In this document: one piece after another, positions 1 through 14,900 of the stretch
Layout of the letters: each line of letters starts with the position of its first letter
How positions within the stretch are numbered: position 1 is the stretch's first letter
Origin: Leidyana gryllorum EB-2025a
Lineage: Eukaryota > Apicomplexa
Assembly: GCA_048772705.1 (NCBI GenBank)
Contig: JBLWGC010000208.1
Location: 124,001 to 188,000, forward strand
DNA: 64,000 bases
Reading direction: 5' to 3'
Made by a program: the position numbers and the translations under genes
The notes under the pieces: generated by a model
What the model was told of the DNA's origin: nothing
The model's database searches: none
Seen by the model: the letters and a program-made list of their open reading frames with translations, nothing else

Positions 1-15
1 ACGTCGAGTTCCGAA

Positions 16-2160
16 ATGGGAGGAGAGATCGTTGATCTACGATCAAGTAATGTTATGAGCTCAGAAGAGTCGTTGGCCAGTTCGTGCCGCGCAGCAACTG
101 AGACTCAGCGATCGACGAATGCGGCCCCGCTGTCTCCGATGCCTGAAGAGGATCCCCTGATTTCTATACTAAAAGACGAGGAAGTGGCCCCACAGGCGCC
201 TTCCTCGGCTTTGGAGTCAAACATCACCCCGTCGCCACACGATCCACCCACCCCCCTCGAGAATTGGAAGCCTAAAGTTGTATATCCTTTACTATCCTCT
301 GCGAACGACACAGCTCGATGCGGAGGGCCAGCAGAAGACGATCTGGAGGTGGGAGACGAAATGGAACCCGGAGAAGACGAGGAGATAAAGTCAAGCACGT
401 CGTCGGACGCGGTTGAGTCTACACCGACACTGTGTTGGCGGCAACAGCACAGCATCGAAGTTGTGCCTCAACGTCCTCCAACACCTCGTGACAATGAAAT
501 GCCTTCGATGACCTTTCCTTCGAAGAGTCCCTCATCTCCCGGAACGCCTCCCACGGGACTCCTGACTGAACTGCGTGTTCCTCTACAACACAAAGTGTCA
601 ACCCCCCCTGTTCGTAGCGATGAGGAGCCGATGTGTTCTCCATCAGGGTTTGGTCCGTCGATTCGAGCCGCTTATGCCCCAATTCAACCCAATACGCCGC
701 AGTCCCCCGTGAACTTCACAGGACTGAGTCTTCTCGCCGAGTTGGAGAATGGACAGACCACCACACCCTCCGTTTTTATCAGTCGGCCCAGCATGGCTTC
801 ATCCGAGAAGAAGACCCTTCCCTCCCAAGATGTCAGTCGCGCCCGTACGCGGCGCAGTTCGCAATTGTTCAACGTATTCGCGAATTCAATAAAGAACCTT
901 CTTGGTGGAGAGGCACACAATTCCGATCAGCAAGCACCACGACCCCTGTCCAAGAACTCTGTACAGCGTCGGAGACACAGCTTAGCCGCTACACCTCAAT
1001 CTCAATCATGTGCGGTGGCCCAATTAGCAGATTTCTTGGAGACGCGTCGGCGTATGATCGATTTGAGCAATAAGCTCGCTCGCGCCGACGACTCTGACGA
1101 TAACAAGGTTGACTCCGACCCCCCATTGACGCCTCAGCCGCTGTTCGTTCCGAAGCCTGAAAACGGCCCACTGGGCCCGAGAAGAGCTTCTTGTGCTCTC
1201 CTCCGACCCTCTTACATTCCTGGGAATGATGTCCTACCTGTATGCCGGTCCGCTCAACAGTGGCCGTCCATTGCCCCCTCCGAAACAGGTTGGAGACGTA
1301 AAGATCTTTCTCCACCGAATTTCCCTCATCGAGCTTTTTCCCACTCCGGCCCCTTCTCCAGTCGGGAGAGGCGCCCTCCACATTTATCGCCATCGAGCCG
1401 TAATCCGGATGCTCCTCCAAGACCTCCGCCGCTTCCTCCCCTGGAGCGTGCGACTACACTGGAGCGACTGAGCGAGCGTCTCGGGTCGAATGTTCGCCTT
1501 GCAAGTGGCTCAAGGCCACACTACGATCATCGTCATAACACAACAATGGAGTCAGCGATGGGGTCAGCTTTGATCGCCAACAGCCCGGGAGCAACGGGTA
1601 CAACGGCATCGACAGAGTTACATCGGTTGTCGGCACCTCAAAAGCTTGAGACTCACGCATCATTGGGGCGGCACTTAAGTGCACATGAAGTGCCTTTTGA
1701 AGGCTCGAGTTTCGGGCCCGTGGGGGTACATCCCCAGCGTAAGGCTCCGATGAATGAGATGGGTGTTGGGACTACGAGAGTCGGCATGATGGATGAGGAT
1801 ACTCAGACGGACTTTGTACTACTGAGCGATGCTTGCTGCCAGACAGAAGATTGTCGGCTTCTGAAGGTCCACAAGGGTACGCAGACGGACCCGCTGGAAG
1901 AGATTCCCAACATTCCAATCGGGATTCAGACACCACCAATGGTGCTTCTTTCAACACATCGAGGCGGAAGCGGTGAGACGGAGTGCGACTCTGCTACGGA
2001 GGTGTTTGTACCACAGGCATCGAAGAGAAATCTGAAGGTAAATACACCGCCTGCCTTCGGTACGAGGCCCACTATTGCACCAGGAAGTTTCAGCAGTTTC
2101 ACTAACGAGCACAGAGTTAAAGTCAAAGAGTCGTCGACCCTACTTATTCCACCCCGATGA
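16..2160 (+). CDS. Disordered Pro/Ser-rich protein with clustered TQT motifs, 714 aa
   Basis: I do not recognise the family. The frame is open from the window edge, so this ATG may be internal and the gene may be cut at its 5' end. The protein is low-complexity, rich in Ser, Pro and Thr, with a basic patch near residues 275-330 and polyproline around residue 470. Between nt 1790 and 1940 there are four closely spaced motifs: EDTQTD, CCQTED, KGTQTD and GIQTPP. KGTQTD fits the known dynein light chain LC8 docking consensus and the others are looser variants. It could therefore be a scaffold that LC8 cross-links, which is inference. Its stop codon lies 14 bp from the stop of the convergent kinase gene. 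No transmembrane segment or signal peptide is seen. Confidence 0.75.
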   Translation: MGGEIVDLRSSNVMSSEESLASSCRAATETQRSTNAAPLSPMPEEDPLISILKDEEVAPQAPSSALESNITPSPHDPPTPLENWKPKVVYPLLSSANDTARCGGPAEDDLEVGDEMEPGEDEEIKSSTSSDAVESTPTLCWRQQHSIEVVPQRPPTPRDNEMPSMTFPSKSPSSPGTPPTGLLTELRVPLQHKVSTPPVRSDEEPMCSPSGFGPSIRAAYAPIQPNTPQSPVNFTGLSLLAELENGQTTTPSVFISRPSMASSEKKTLPSQDVSRARTRRSSQLFNVFANSIKNLLGGEAHNSDQQAPRPLSKNSVQRRRHSLAATPQSQSCAVAQLADFLETRRRMIDLSNKLARADDSDDNKVDSDPPLTPQPLFVPKPENGPLGPRRASCALLRPSYIPGNDVLPVCRSAQQWPSIAPSETGWRRKDLSPPNFPHRAFSHSGPFSSRERRPPHLSPSSRNPDAPPRPPPLPPLERATTLERLSERLGSNVRLASGSRPHYDHRHNTTMESAMGSALIANSPGATGTTASTELHRLSAPQKLETHASLGRHLSAHEVPFEGSSFGPVGVHPQRKAPMNEMGVGTTRVGMMDEDTQTDFVLLSDACCQTEDCRLLKVHKGTQTDPLEEIPNIPIGIQTPPMVLLSTHRGGSGETECDSATEVFVPQASKRNLKVNTPPAFGTRPTIAPGSFSSFTNEHRVKVKESSTLLIPPR

Positions 2161-2174
2161 CAACAGTTTTTGTT

Positions 2175-4694
<2,520 letters not shown>

Positions 4695-4838
4695 ATCCTT
4701 TTCCTTTATTCTCTCAGCACTGCATATGCCAGGTGTGTTTAGTGTGTCTTCTCAGTTCGAGGAGCATGCACAACTTGATCGCAAGGATCTCGCCAGCCAG
4801 CTGCCAGCAAGATGCAAAACCACCACCGTCAAAAAAGC

Positions 4839-5328
4839 TTACAACCCAAAGTGGACACTGCTGTGATTCTCGATACCCAACTGCTGTGACACGCGACGTT
4901 CTTGACTTGCTCGTGCTCGTCGGTGTCGATTCTCATGAGCTGCTTCAGGTGTTTTCTGTCTTTGAGCGTCCAATAACGAGCTCCTCTGTTGCTCCAGATC
5001 GTAAACCCTCTGCTCCAACTTGCCCAACTCTCGTCTGTGGGCAGTCATGGCGGATGTATCTGCGATTGATGACATTCACTTTCCATAAGATTCCACTCTG
5101 TCTACACTCACTTGTCCTCACAGTGGCTCCTCTCGTAGTCGAAATGCGACCTTTCTGCGGCTCTCCGTCCTCGTTCACCTTCTTCAACTCTCTAATTTGA
5201 CCTCTCAGCATATCGATCTCGTGCGTCAGATGGTCGTACTCTTGACGTTCGTCCGGCTTCAGGTGACGCAAAGGACCCGGCATACCGCGCTGGGCGTGAC
5301 TGGGGGGTTGGAATTGAGTATTGCTCAT
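4839..5328 (-). CDS. Small coiled-coil protein, 145 aa
   Basis: Two exons (5328-5112 and 5059-4839) joined by a 52-nt intron with a GTGAGT donor and a CGCAG acceptor. Two heptad-like stretches rich in Leu, Glu, Lys and Arg (about residues 30-55 and 75-100) suggest a short coiled coil. The tail is basic and lacks features. The family is not recognised. It lies 144 bp upstream of the kinase gene on the same strand and faces away from the membrane-protein gene at 5416. The last third could be read in another frame if a further intron exists, so the C-terminus is less certain than the N-terminus. Confidence 0.6.
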
Positions 5329-5415
5329 CTTCTATCACTTCGTTATTAGATATACTACGTTAGTTACACGTTGCACATTTATCTCAGTGCGGGGGGGAGT
5401 TTGCATTCAGCCAAC

Positions 5416-5752
5416 ATGTCGTGCCAAAATAGTCGCACCGGGACCTGCATGGCCCATCCCTCTGATGCCTTGCCCTTCGTATTCTGGATTCCGGAGCTCC
5501 TTGGGCTCTGCATTGCCTTCGGGCTTGTTTTAATGGTCCTCTTGTTCACCATACAAGACACCGGTACAGAGGGCATGGGGGACAGCATCTTTATTTACCT
5601 TCTGCTTCTCGACCGCAGGCGAGCGCGCCGTCGTCGCCGATGTTAGCCTCCCCGTCCCCTCCGGATCACAAAGACGATACCCAACGTACGAGCGGAACCA
5701 TGAATTGGTTCGCAGGCACGACTTGATCCGAAAGTCTTCACGGATGCTGTGA
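5416..5752 (+). CDS. Small single-pass membrane protein, 93 aa
   Basis: Exon 1 is 5416-5563 and exon 2 is 5619-5752, around a 55-nt GT-AG intron; splicing replaces an Arg-only tail with a longer hydrophilic one. The N-terminal 20 residues are polar, then about 30 hydrophobic residues (IPELLGLCIAFGLVLMVLLF and flanks) form one membrane helix, followed by a basic Arg-rich tail. No known family is recognised. The ATG was chosen because it is the first in the long frame. The gene diverges from the coiled-coil gene, with 87 bp between start codons. The 239 bp from 5753 to 5991, up to the end of the giant gene, shows nothing I can support. Confidence 0.6.
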
Positions 5753-5991
5753 TGGGGTACACGATTTCTGATACAAACTTCTTCTCTCACTTAATCTTTG
5801 GTCTGACTTCTAACATCTTCAATACAAAGATCGCATCGAGCCTAATCCGCGGGGGCGGAGAAGTGATTCGCCTAAGATCTCTCGAAACATTTGTTGCGTA
5901 CAAATTAGCCTGAAGATCCATCGCGGACGAGAGATTTATGTTCGCTCACTATATGAGGGTTTGAATGTAAATGTTGTTGCTTTAATGACGG

Positions 5992-8900
5992 TTACGGAGG
6001 GGTAAAAAACGTGTCTGAAGATTTGAGACGACCTGGCTGTGTGCGATGGATGGTTAGCTGACTGCCTCGTTCCAAAGCCAACATGAGCGCTTCACGGTGT
6101 TTGGGGCATCGCAGTCGCGCGACAGCGAAGCGAGTGTCTTCAGACGTGCCTATCAGTGCATGTCGGAAGTCTGGAATAACAAGTGGGGGCAGGGATTGGG
6201 ACATTCTGCTGGGAAGTAAAGGTTCTTGGTCGTGCATTGCAGCCATGGCACGGTTCAGGGCCTCGACTGTCGCTCTCAGCGTGCCTGTCGCTTGGTCCGC
6301 ATCTGCAAAGGGGGGAAGGGGAATGTCGGCCAGACAAGAAAAGTTTGCTCTCACCATGAACAAGTAGGGTATCGTGTTGGGGCTCGTTGATGAGGGTTGG
6401 GTCCAGACTGGGTGGTGGCAGCCCATTGAGCGGCGGGGCAGGTGGACCGAACTGATCCTCGGACCACACCATCAGCGACCCGAAGAGTGAGACGGAGAAC
6501 GGGCGCCGCAAGCCTAGCTGTACTTTGCGCGAGGCGAAACAAGAATGTAATGGTCGGGGGCTAAGCGATACAAAGAGAGCTACCCGGATACTTGGCAACA
6601 GTTGACGAGCGCGAGCGTGGAGTTCTGCCTCAAACCTCACAACCTATGTTCAGCTCATTATTGCACTACCTCCTTGTGATATGTACTTACGCGAGGTACG
6701 TGGCCCAGGACCTCCATACTCAACGAGGAGGTCGATCGCAAACCACATCTCGATGCTGTGCAATCGTCCAAGTCGGTAATAGATGGCAGGAGGTCCACCA
6801 AAAGAGGCTAAAGAAGAAAGCTTTTGGGACGAACCGTAGTGGATCACAATTCTCACCTCAATGTGTGCAGGCAGCAGTACTACGGGCACCCGCAAGGGTG
6901 TGACTGCACTGAGCAACAGGGGCAACGTGGCGGCCTCATCTTCAGCCCGCGAAGATCGAATAAAACTTCCCTCCATCGGTATCTCCGCCCATGGTGAGGA
7001 AGGAGCACTTGGTTTGTCAAAGTAATTCTCTTTGCATTTAGCACAGATGTTCTTCAATCGCCGAGCCTTTAGTACACACTCCGTGAAATGCGTCAAAGTG
7101 CGGTATCTACCCTCTGCTCCAACGAGTCTGGCTGGAGGCTGTTCGTGCCGTACGAACTTCCCAATACATCTCATCAAACAATCGAAACTGTTACTCTCCA
7201 TCTCTGAATTATGGCAGATCAGTGTGGGGGTGACGTAGCCATCCTCCAATTTGCTCCCGACAGCCTGTAACGGTCCCCACCAAGCGGCTGTGGCTGCAAC
7301 GACAGGAAAGATAGAGCGTTTACATCACCTTAAATTCTTTCTTACTTTTGAGTTTGTCTTCCAAGAAGAGCCGCTTTTGGTGCAGATCCAGCGGGGCCCG
7401 ACAGGTGGAGAGTTCGGGAAGTAGTTTGAGTAGCATTGTCGCCGAAGGCAACGCGGAAGCCGGGATTTGAGACTTCATCCCCACCTCCTGCGGTTGCTCC
7501 GAGGAGAAGAATAGTCCTGTTTGGGAGTTAGCATTGGCTCTCTCTCCCTCTCCGTAAGATCGAGTGAATATATGGTTACTCAGTCGCGAGCCCAACAGCT
7601 TCTGCAAACCTAAACGAAACAGACGAGAGATAGTGGATAATAGAGCGAGCAGCCGGTCCCTTACTGTCAGTAGCACCCGAGAAAACTTCTTCGCTCGAGT
7701 CCACAGGGCCCTGGTTGGTGAAGTGGAGAAACTTGCTGAACACCAACATTGGAGCGTAAACAGCCTTTGCCCCATCGGCTTCTGCCGCAAGCAGACGGGG
7801 ATGTCCCAGCAAACTCAGGTGGAACGGCGAGACAACAAAGTGGGCAGCAAGTGAGGGCAGAAGCGCTTCAACAGTGTTGGGTGGTTGCCTCATATATACG
7901 GACTTATAGAGATTCTCGTTTGTCCTGATATTGTTGAGATACTTCAAGGCTTCCTGTGGATTGGCAGCGAGTGGCGTGCCTTCGCCTGGTTGACCGAGAC
8001 TCAGCATTACAGTTTGCATCACGTGCTCATACAGATCGAGGACAGTCGAGCTGATGGCTTTGGTACGACGGCACAGTCCCAGGAGCTGCTCTCTGGTCTC
8101 AGGGAACAGTTGATGAGTGACCCAGCTGGCCAATTGGGGCGAAGAGGTGGTGTGAGTATGCGCCAGCCCCCGTCTCGAAGCATGCGACAATATCAAACTG
8201 GGACCCACGGCGTTGCTCATCCACTGTGCCCGATGATACTCGGCCTGTCTCAATCCCCTGGCCTCCACCGGGGTCGAGCACTCTGGCATATAGGGGCTCG
8301 CAGAAGAAGATTCCTCATTCGGTCGCGGAGTCAGAACTCCCTGGCCCACCTCCATCTTCACTCCGAATTTCGCTTCAATTTTACACGCCGACGTGGTGAG
8401 ATCCTCGCTCAACACCAGGGACGAACAAAATCCTTGTAATGCCAGTCTCTGAACAAAAGCTTCGACGGACGTCCGACTCTCCGTCAAAAGGAGACGAGCG
8501 TGCTGCAAATTCGTCTTGAGGCCCTCCAGGAGTCTATCCACCCGTCGGATTGCCAGTGGTGCATCGTTAGCTTCTCGCATAATGAAGGCCCGCAGGAGTG
8601 GATGCAGGCAGGGCGGCAACGCGTTCAATAGTTGTTCCTGAGCTGGGAGGCCACTTGCACCGCTCCTCACGAATTGCTTGCCCAAGCCGAACAATCGGTG
8701 AGTCGTCGCCGACAATGGCGCCAAAACGAAACCGCCCGAAGTGGAGTCGTAGGCAACAGGTTGGTGGTGTGGGGCATTATATGGGTCTCCTGAAAGGGAC
8801 ATGAACGAACGGTGTACGAAACTGTATATGAGCTTACCTTTGCAGGGTAACAAAGTCACCACCAACTCCCACATGGCGCGGTAGAAGGCTTTCGGTAACC

Positions 8901-11900
8901 CGGTGGAGTTCAAAAAGGCGCTGACGGCTTGCCACGCAGCTGGGAAGGTGTGAAGAACCTCCAAAGCCCAATGTGCTTCTTGTGTGCCGAACGGGCGAGC
9001 ATTTGGTATTAATTTGTATAGTAATTGGACTTGCAAGAGACTTTGATATGTTGCCTCCGTTGCAAAGGGTTTTACGCTACCAACCAGAGGAGAAATTCCC
9101 AACATCAGCAACAAGAGCTGCTCAACAGCATTGTACCATGCCGGACTGACCTTCCTCCCTGGCCCGAGAGAAGTCACCATATTGTGCATACTCAGCGCCT
9201 CTTCACTCGCAACAACAACACTCGGACTACCAAACAGCACTTCGTGCATTTCGGTACAGATCAAAGCTTGTTGCATTATATATACTGTCCACGTGGCCAC
9301 TGCCCTCCCGACTTCGACTCGAGGCGCGTGAGCAATGTCCAAAAGGCCGAACGGAGTCGGGAACCCCAGTAGCTGGACAAAGTCCGGAAGAGGGGCTCGT
9401 GAGATGAAGGCGGTCAGCTCCGGCGGAAGGGCCGGGAAGTAGAAGAGACGAGGGAAAAAGGCCAACGGTATGCGTTCTGGCTCCGTCTGCACAATCTCCC
9501 GGAGGAGATCGCCCACTGTGGAGTCGATTTTGGTCAACATGTCCACCAATTGAGCGAAAGTGTGAAGATTCTCCATCCTCGATTCAGGACTAAAGTCGGC
9601 GCGGCCGGGCATCAGTAGCTCCCCGATCCGTCTCTTCCAGCCCACCAACGTCTTGAGAGTAACAGGACACGAACTGCATCGCCGGATCATCAAGGGTGTG
9701 TCCCAGAAATGGAACAGGACATGAGCTGGAGCAGCACGCTGTGCGCGTCCCTGTCGACGGGCAGTCTCGAACAGGTGGTGGCCGACTCTCAACAAGTTGT
9801 TACATTTCACTCGATACGCAGCGACTTGATCGTCGATCATACCCGACACTGATACCCGTTCACGGTAGGCCATTGCCAGAATCTCCAACGAAGGATGAAT
9901 GACCCGAGTGCAAGTGGTGAGCTCATTAGCCTGGTCGAGTAGGGGTAGCAGTACTTCGTCGGTCAACACCACTCCAGCCGCTCCGCTCAACAGTTGTTGA
10001 CACCGATCGGTCAGTGGTTGGAAAGCCATCCGTTGTTGTTGGAAGTCACCCAAATCGAAGAGACAGAGCCTCGGCGGATGGGTGCTGACAAAAACACTCC
10101 GCATCTCGATCGCTTTCAATATGGCTTCAACATCGGCCAAGTTGCGAGTGCGCTGGAGGAAATCGCGGTATGACTCAAAAAATCCAGTCAACTCTGGTGT
10201 CGGCGTTGTGATGTTAGGCAACAGCTTAACGATCCCATGGGCCCGCGTTGCCTCCAAAGTTTCCACCGGGAACCAGCGAGCCACCAGTTGCTCTACCCGA
10301 CCCAACACATCAGAGGCCACTCTATATGGGATCGTAGATCCTCCCGCATCAGCTGATACACTTATACGTAGTGCCACCAGTTTGATGCAGACCGCTACGC
10401 ATTTGGGCAATGAGAACTGATTCTTGGAACTCCACTCGAAGTGTCGCCGCAATGTCTCGCTCACATCCGGCATAGCCGCAACCAAAGGAGCTATAGGGGC
10501 CCCTTCAGCTGCCGCGAGCAGTATAAGTGGATGCAAGAATTTCAAACGGGTTTCCATAGCACAACTTCCGATAGTTCGTCGACCTCGTACCGCCACACAA
10601 ATGAGCACAACCTCATCCATGTGCAACGACCACAGCAATTTGGTGCCAAGCAGCCGAACCGACTTTGGCTCGAAATCGTTGTCCACTATCAGCTTTGAGA
10701 GGTGCGACACCACGTTGACTGCAGGTGGGGGGGCGTGACCACCGGAGGTACCAATTGCGGATAGCAGAGATGTGATGAAGCTCTCAACCCAAATAACTTC
10801 GTGCACAGTCTCCTCCACAGCCCGCCAACCCGCCGGGAAGGTAACCCGTCCGCCTTCCGGGACCAAAATCAGTCCCTGAGCACTCACATTCCCCGCGTCC
10901 AGTGATCTCTCGCCTGCCGCCACCAAAGAGCTCAGTGGTGGCAGTTCTCGCAAAGAGGGGAGGTTCACACAGTTCATCAAGCTGTCAGGAATGTCCAGAG
11001 GGCACACGGCTTCAGCCAAAACTGAGCATCGTGTACGGATTGTGGCGAGATTTGAGAGTGCAACAGCACCGGACTCCGGGACGGGCGAAGGGATACTCTC
11101 CATGCGGCAATTCGCCATATCGTATAGTGCCAAGCTTCTTTTTATCTCCAGTATGAAGGCTCCACCCAACAACAGATCCGCAACTCCAACACTCTGTCGA
11201 ATTATAGGGGCCACGCGAGCCCAATCGCGAGCCAGAAGACCGAAGAGGAGGTCTGGAAAGCTGTGAGTGTCCTGTTCATTCAGCATGTCAACAATTCGTT
11301 GCCGAAGGCTGATGAAGTTTTGTCCCAGTACTCTTAGCCGCTCAAAGTTCCTCCCGCGCCCAGGCGCTCCTGCGCTGGTTGCTACTGTGGACGGGGAATG
11401 ATCATCGCCTGTCTCTGACTGAGTCTCTTTGGGCCCGTCGGGTTGACAGGGTGCCAACGCGAGAGCAGCTTGCTCCAGCCATGCCGAGTGGTCAGCTGCC
11501 AGAGCTAAAGCGCGTCGCAGAGACGCAATGGAGGTTACCGCGCCATTACCTCCGGCTCCACTCACATCAATGGTGTCATCGTCCATCGATATCTCGGATG
11601 CTGTAATCGCGTCTGACCGACAGGTCGTGGGCACCGTAAGGAGACCGAGACCTCGCAGCAGATTAGTTCGACCCCTAACCAGATTCAAGAAAGCAGTCAA
11701 CTCCATCTGAGTCTCGGCCGCAGCGGTCTCCAAGTCACGCCGGCCGGAACACAACTCTGGGGCCGGAGGCTCGTGACATAAGATTTCCTCGTCCGAGTGA
11801 ACTGCCGTACCAACCCCCTGTACCCAGGCAGCTAACAAGACGGGAGGCAGATTTACTTCAGCCAGAGTTCGACGCCAACTTATCTCGTCTTCAGCGGTGC

Positions 11901-14900
11901 TCACGAAACCATCAATGGCGGTCAAGAACGGGTTCATGGGCGTTGCTCCTGGTTTGCGTACTCCTGAAGGTTCAAAGGCCTGATACGCACTGACCTCCAC
12001 GTCATTTCTTGTGAGATCCAGTCGACTTATTTCGCTCCGCACATACCGGAGTGCATCACCCAAGACGGTGCTCATAACACTCCTCACGGACCCCCCGTTG
12101 GCAGTGATCAGACGCATCGCATCCATGACAGCCGCCTGACCAGGGATTGCACTTCCCGCTAGCGGTGCCCAAGTCCCACTCTTAGTCTGTGCATCCAGAT
12201 TATAGGTCGAGGAGCACTTGAGGGCGCTCAGGACCATATCCGTCGGGCAATCGAAGCCATTAGCCATCGGAGGTAGAAGGAGGAGACGGCACGTTCCCCG
12301 ACACACTCGATAACATAGGCAAAGCTGTGGTGCCAAGCGCAGTGCCTCACAGTAAGCAGTTGCATTCTCTCCTCCCAAAAGCAATGCTTGGAGCTCTCCA
12401 GCAAGATCTCCTACGACACCCTCGTGCCCATTACACTGAACGTTGCGCAATCGTTGGGAAACAAGATTCAACATGAGGGTCTCAGAGGCAAATAGTTCTT
12501 CCGGTTTGCTCAACCCCTTCAACCAGGGAACCAGCTCTGATATGGCTGCCGAGCGCCATTGACACTCCTGCAGTATCGATGTGGCTTCATCATACAAGAT
12601 TCGCGCCGCAGGCGACAAAGAGGCTGGCCCTGCTAAGGTGTCAACTTCCGCAACAGTGGCAGCCAGGTTCGCCAAAGAGCTCACTCCACCGAGCGACAAA
12701 TCACGGTGAACTTGGACGATAGTTTCTTGCGCTCGAGCCTGCCATGTCGCCTGACGTACAATGGCAAAGACACTCTTGTCGAATGAAGAGTCTACATTCG
12801 CGGGTACTTTGTCGAGTAGGGCTTGGAGACTTTTGTGGAGGGTTATCACAAGAGGGCCGAGAGGCTCGCCGCCTTGCTCCGGCAGGGGAGGGATCAAGAA
12901 ATGGCGAACCAGTCCCAAGATGGACAAACATCGCAACATTAGCAGATGGACAAAGGAAGTTGGCCAAGGAATATTGATGGGCAACCGCACTTCGGATGGA
13001 GAAGAGCTCAATTCTTGTTGGAGGCTCTCGGGGAATTCATTTTCGGGAAGAATAGTCAATAACCCCATATCGATAGACTGCTTCCAGGATGCCAAGTCAG
13101 TCGGAGGCGACTGATTCACAGAGGATAGGATGGCCAGCACAGCTTTGCGAAGTAACCACAGAAGCGTACACCCCGCACTGCACCATCTCTTATCAGGACC
13201 AGTGTCGACTCGCAAAGTCGACAACTGTAGTAGCCAGGAACGCTCCTCTTCGGAAGACAAAACCTGTGCTCCGCCTCCCGCCACCTCCGCACAGAGCCTC
13301 TCAAAGGTTTCGATCATTTCCGTCTCCTCTTGAATTGGTGCCGTGGCTCCAACACTGCGAGGATGGAACCTTGGGTCCAGAGACACTCGCGCTAGAATAT
13401 GAGCTGCCACTGCCCGCAAAGGCACCGTAGTACGCAGTACATTACTGTTAAGAAGAACGAGATACCCGACGTAGCCTTGCAGACGTTCGGCCACCCTTTT
13501 CACTTGCGCTGAGACCATCACCGTAGGTTCACTAACTACATTGGACGGCTCCGCTGTGGTGGACGCATTCGAGGCAGTGGTCGCGGCCAGGCACGCCTCG
13601 CAGTGTAGTTCGGGCGAGAGTGTCAGACATTCCACATCGCGTGCCTTGACACAGCCGGGGGACTCCCCTTCCAGCCCATCAGGAAGGACAGAGGGCGGAC
13701 GATTCTGTGCGACTTCGAACAAGTCACCAGCCTGGATCAACCAGCTGTCGAACTCGTGCAGACGAGTCGGAGGCAGCTTTGCTGCCCGTCTTCGGGCACT
13801 CTCCAATGCGGAGCTCGCCTCCGTCCCAAGAGCCAAGCATACTTCATCGATAATTTCTCTGTCTAAGCTGTGTTTAGTGTTTGCGCCAACTTCATCTACC
13901 CCTCGGGTGGCCTTCACAAACGCTTCCAGCGAGACGAGAAAGTCCCTAGCAGCTATAAGAGAATTCAAGACGAGGCTTTGCTGTGTGGTCTCTCTGGTGA
14001 ACGGGAGCGCGGCGTAATCCATTTGCAGTTCCAGCGGTAAGGCAATCTGTCGCGCCACACAGAGCAAGCATGGCGGGCGTAAGATGGGCAATTTCAGCAA
14101 GATCTCCTCTGTGTTGACTTCCCTCAATCCTCTGTTACCGTCCGCTGGATTCCCAAGATCACCAGAGTTATCCCGCTTGGAAGTATAGTATACTTGCAAC
14201 AAACTCGCCGTCTCCAGAATGGGGATGCTGAAGGACAGCCGGGTTTCGAAATCCTGACAACTTTTCACCCAGCTGTCCAGTTCGGTCAACTCGGGCAGGG
14301 GGACTCCTATGGCCTGGCCCGCTTGCTGGAGCTCGACGGCCTGTCGTAGTGGGACTTGGTTGGTGAAGGCCAGTTTCCCTCCGCCGGTGGACTCTGCAGC
14401 AGGCTCTTCTTTGGCTGTCGGCCGCAGGAAGCCAGTCTCTCCCGCCACCTTGACTGCGCCGCCCGCAGTCAACTTGAGCTTCCCGCGTTTTCGGGTGGCT
14501 ATTTTCTCGGCAACTTCGGTAGGGGCAATCATGGCTCGTAGTTTGGCATATTGACGTCTCCATTGGTCGATCTGTGATACAAGATTGGGGAAATTTCTGA
14601 GAGTCTCTGAAGTGTATTTCCCTGCCAAAGCCAACACATCCGCCGGGAAAGAGATCCCGTCGCTCGAAGAAGAAGGATCCTTCACGGCATTATCTTCCAC
14701 CAGCTGTCCTGGCAGGAAGACTCGGACGAAAGCTTTGAGACTCTTCAAGTCTTTCATCGAACTTCGCCCAAGCTCTTCGGCTTTCTCTCCTAATTGTAGC
14801 AATGTTTCCAGTTCCTCTCGCCGCTTAGAGATATCAGTGGCATCGCGGGGCAGCTCGAGACTGCGCATCCTCTCTAATAGGGCTCGGACTTGGTCGAGGT

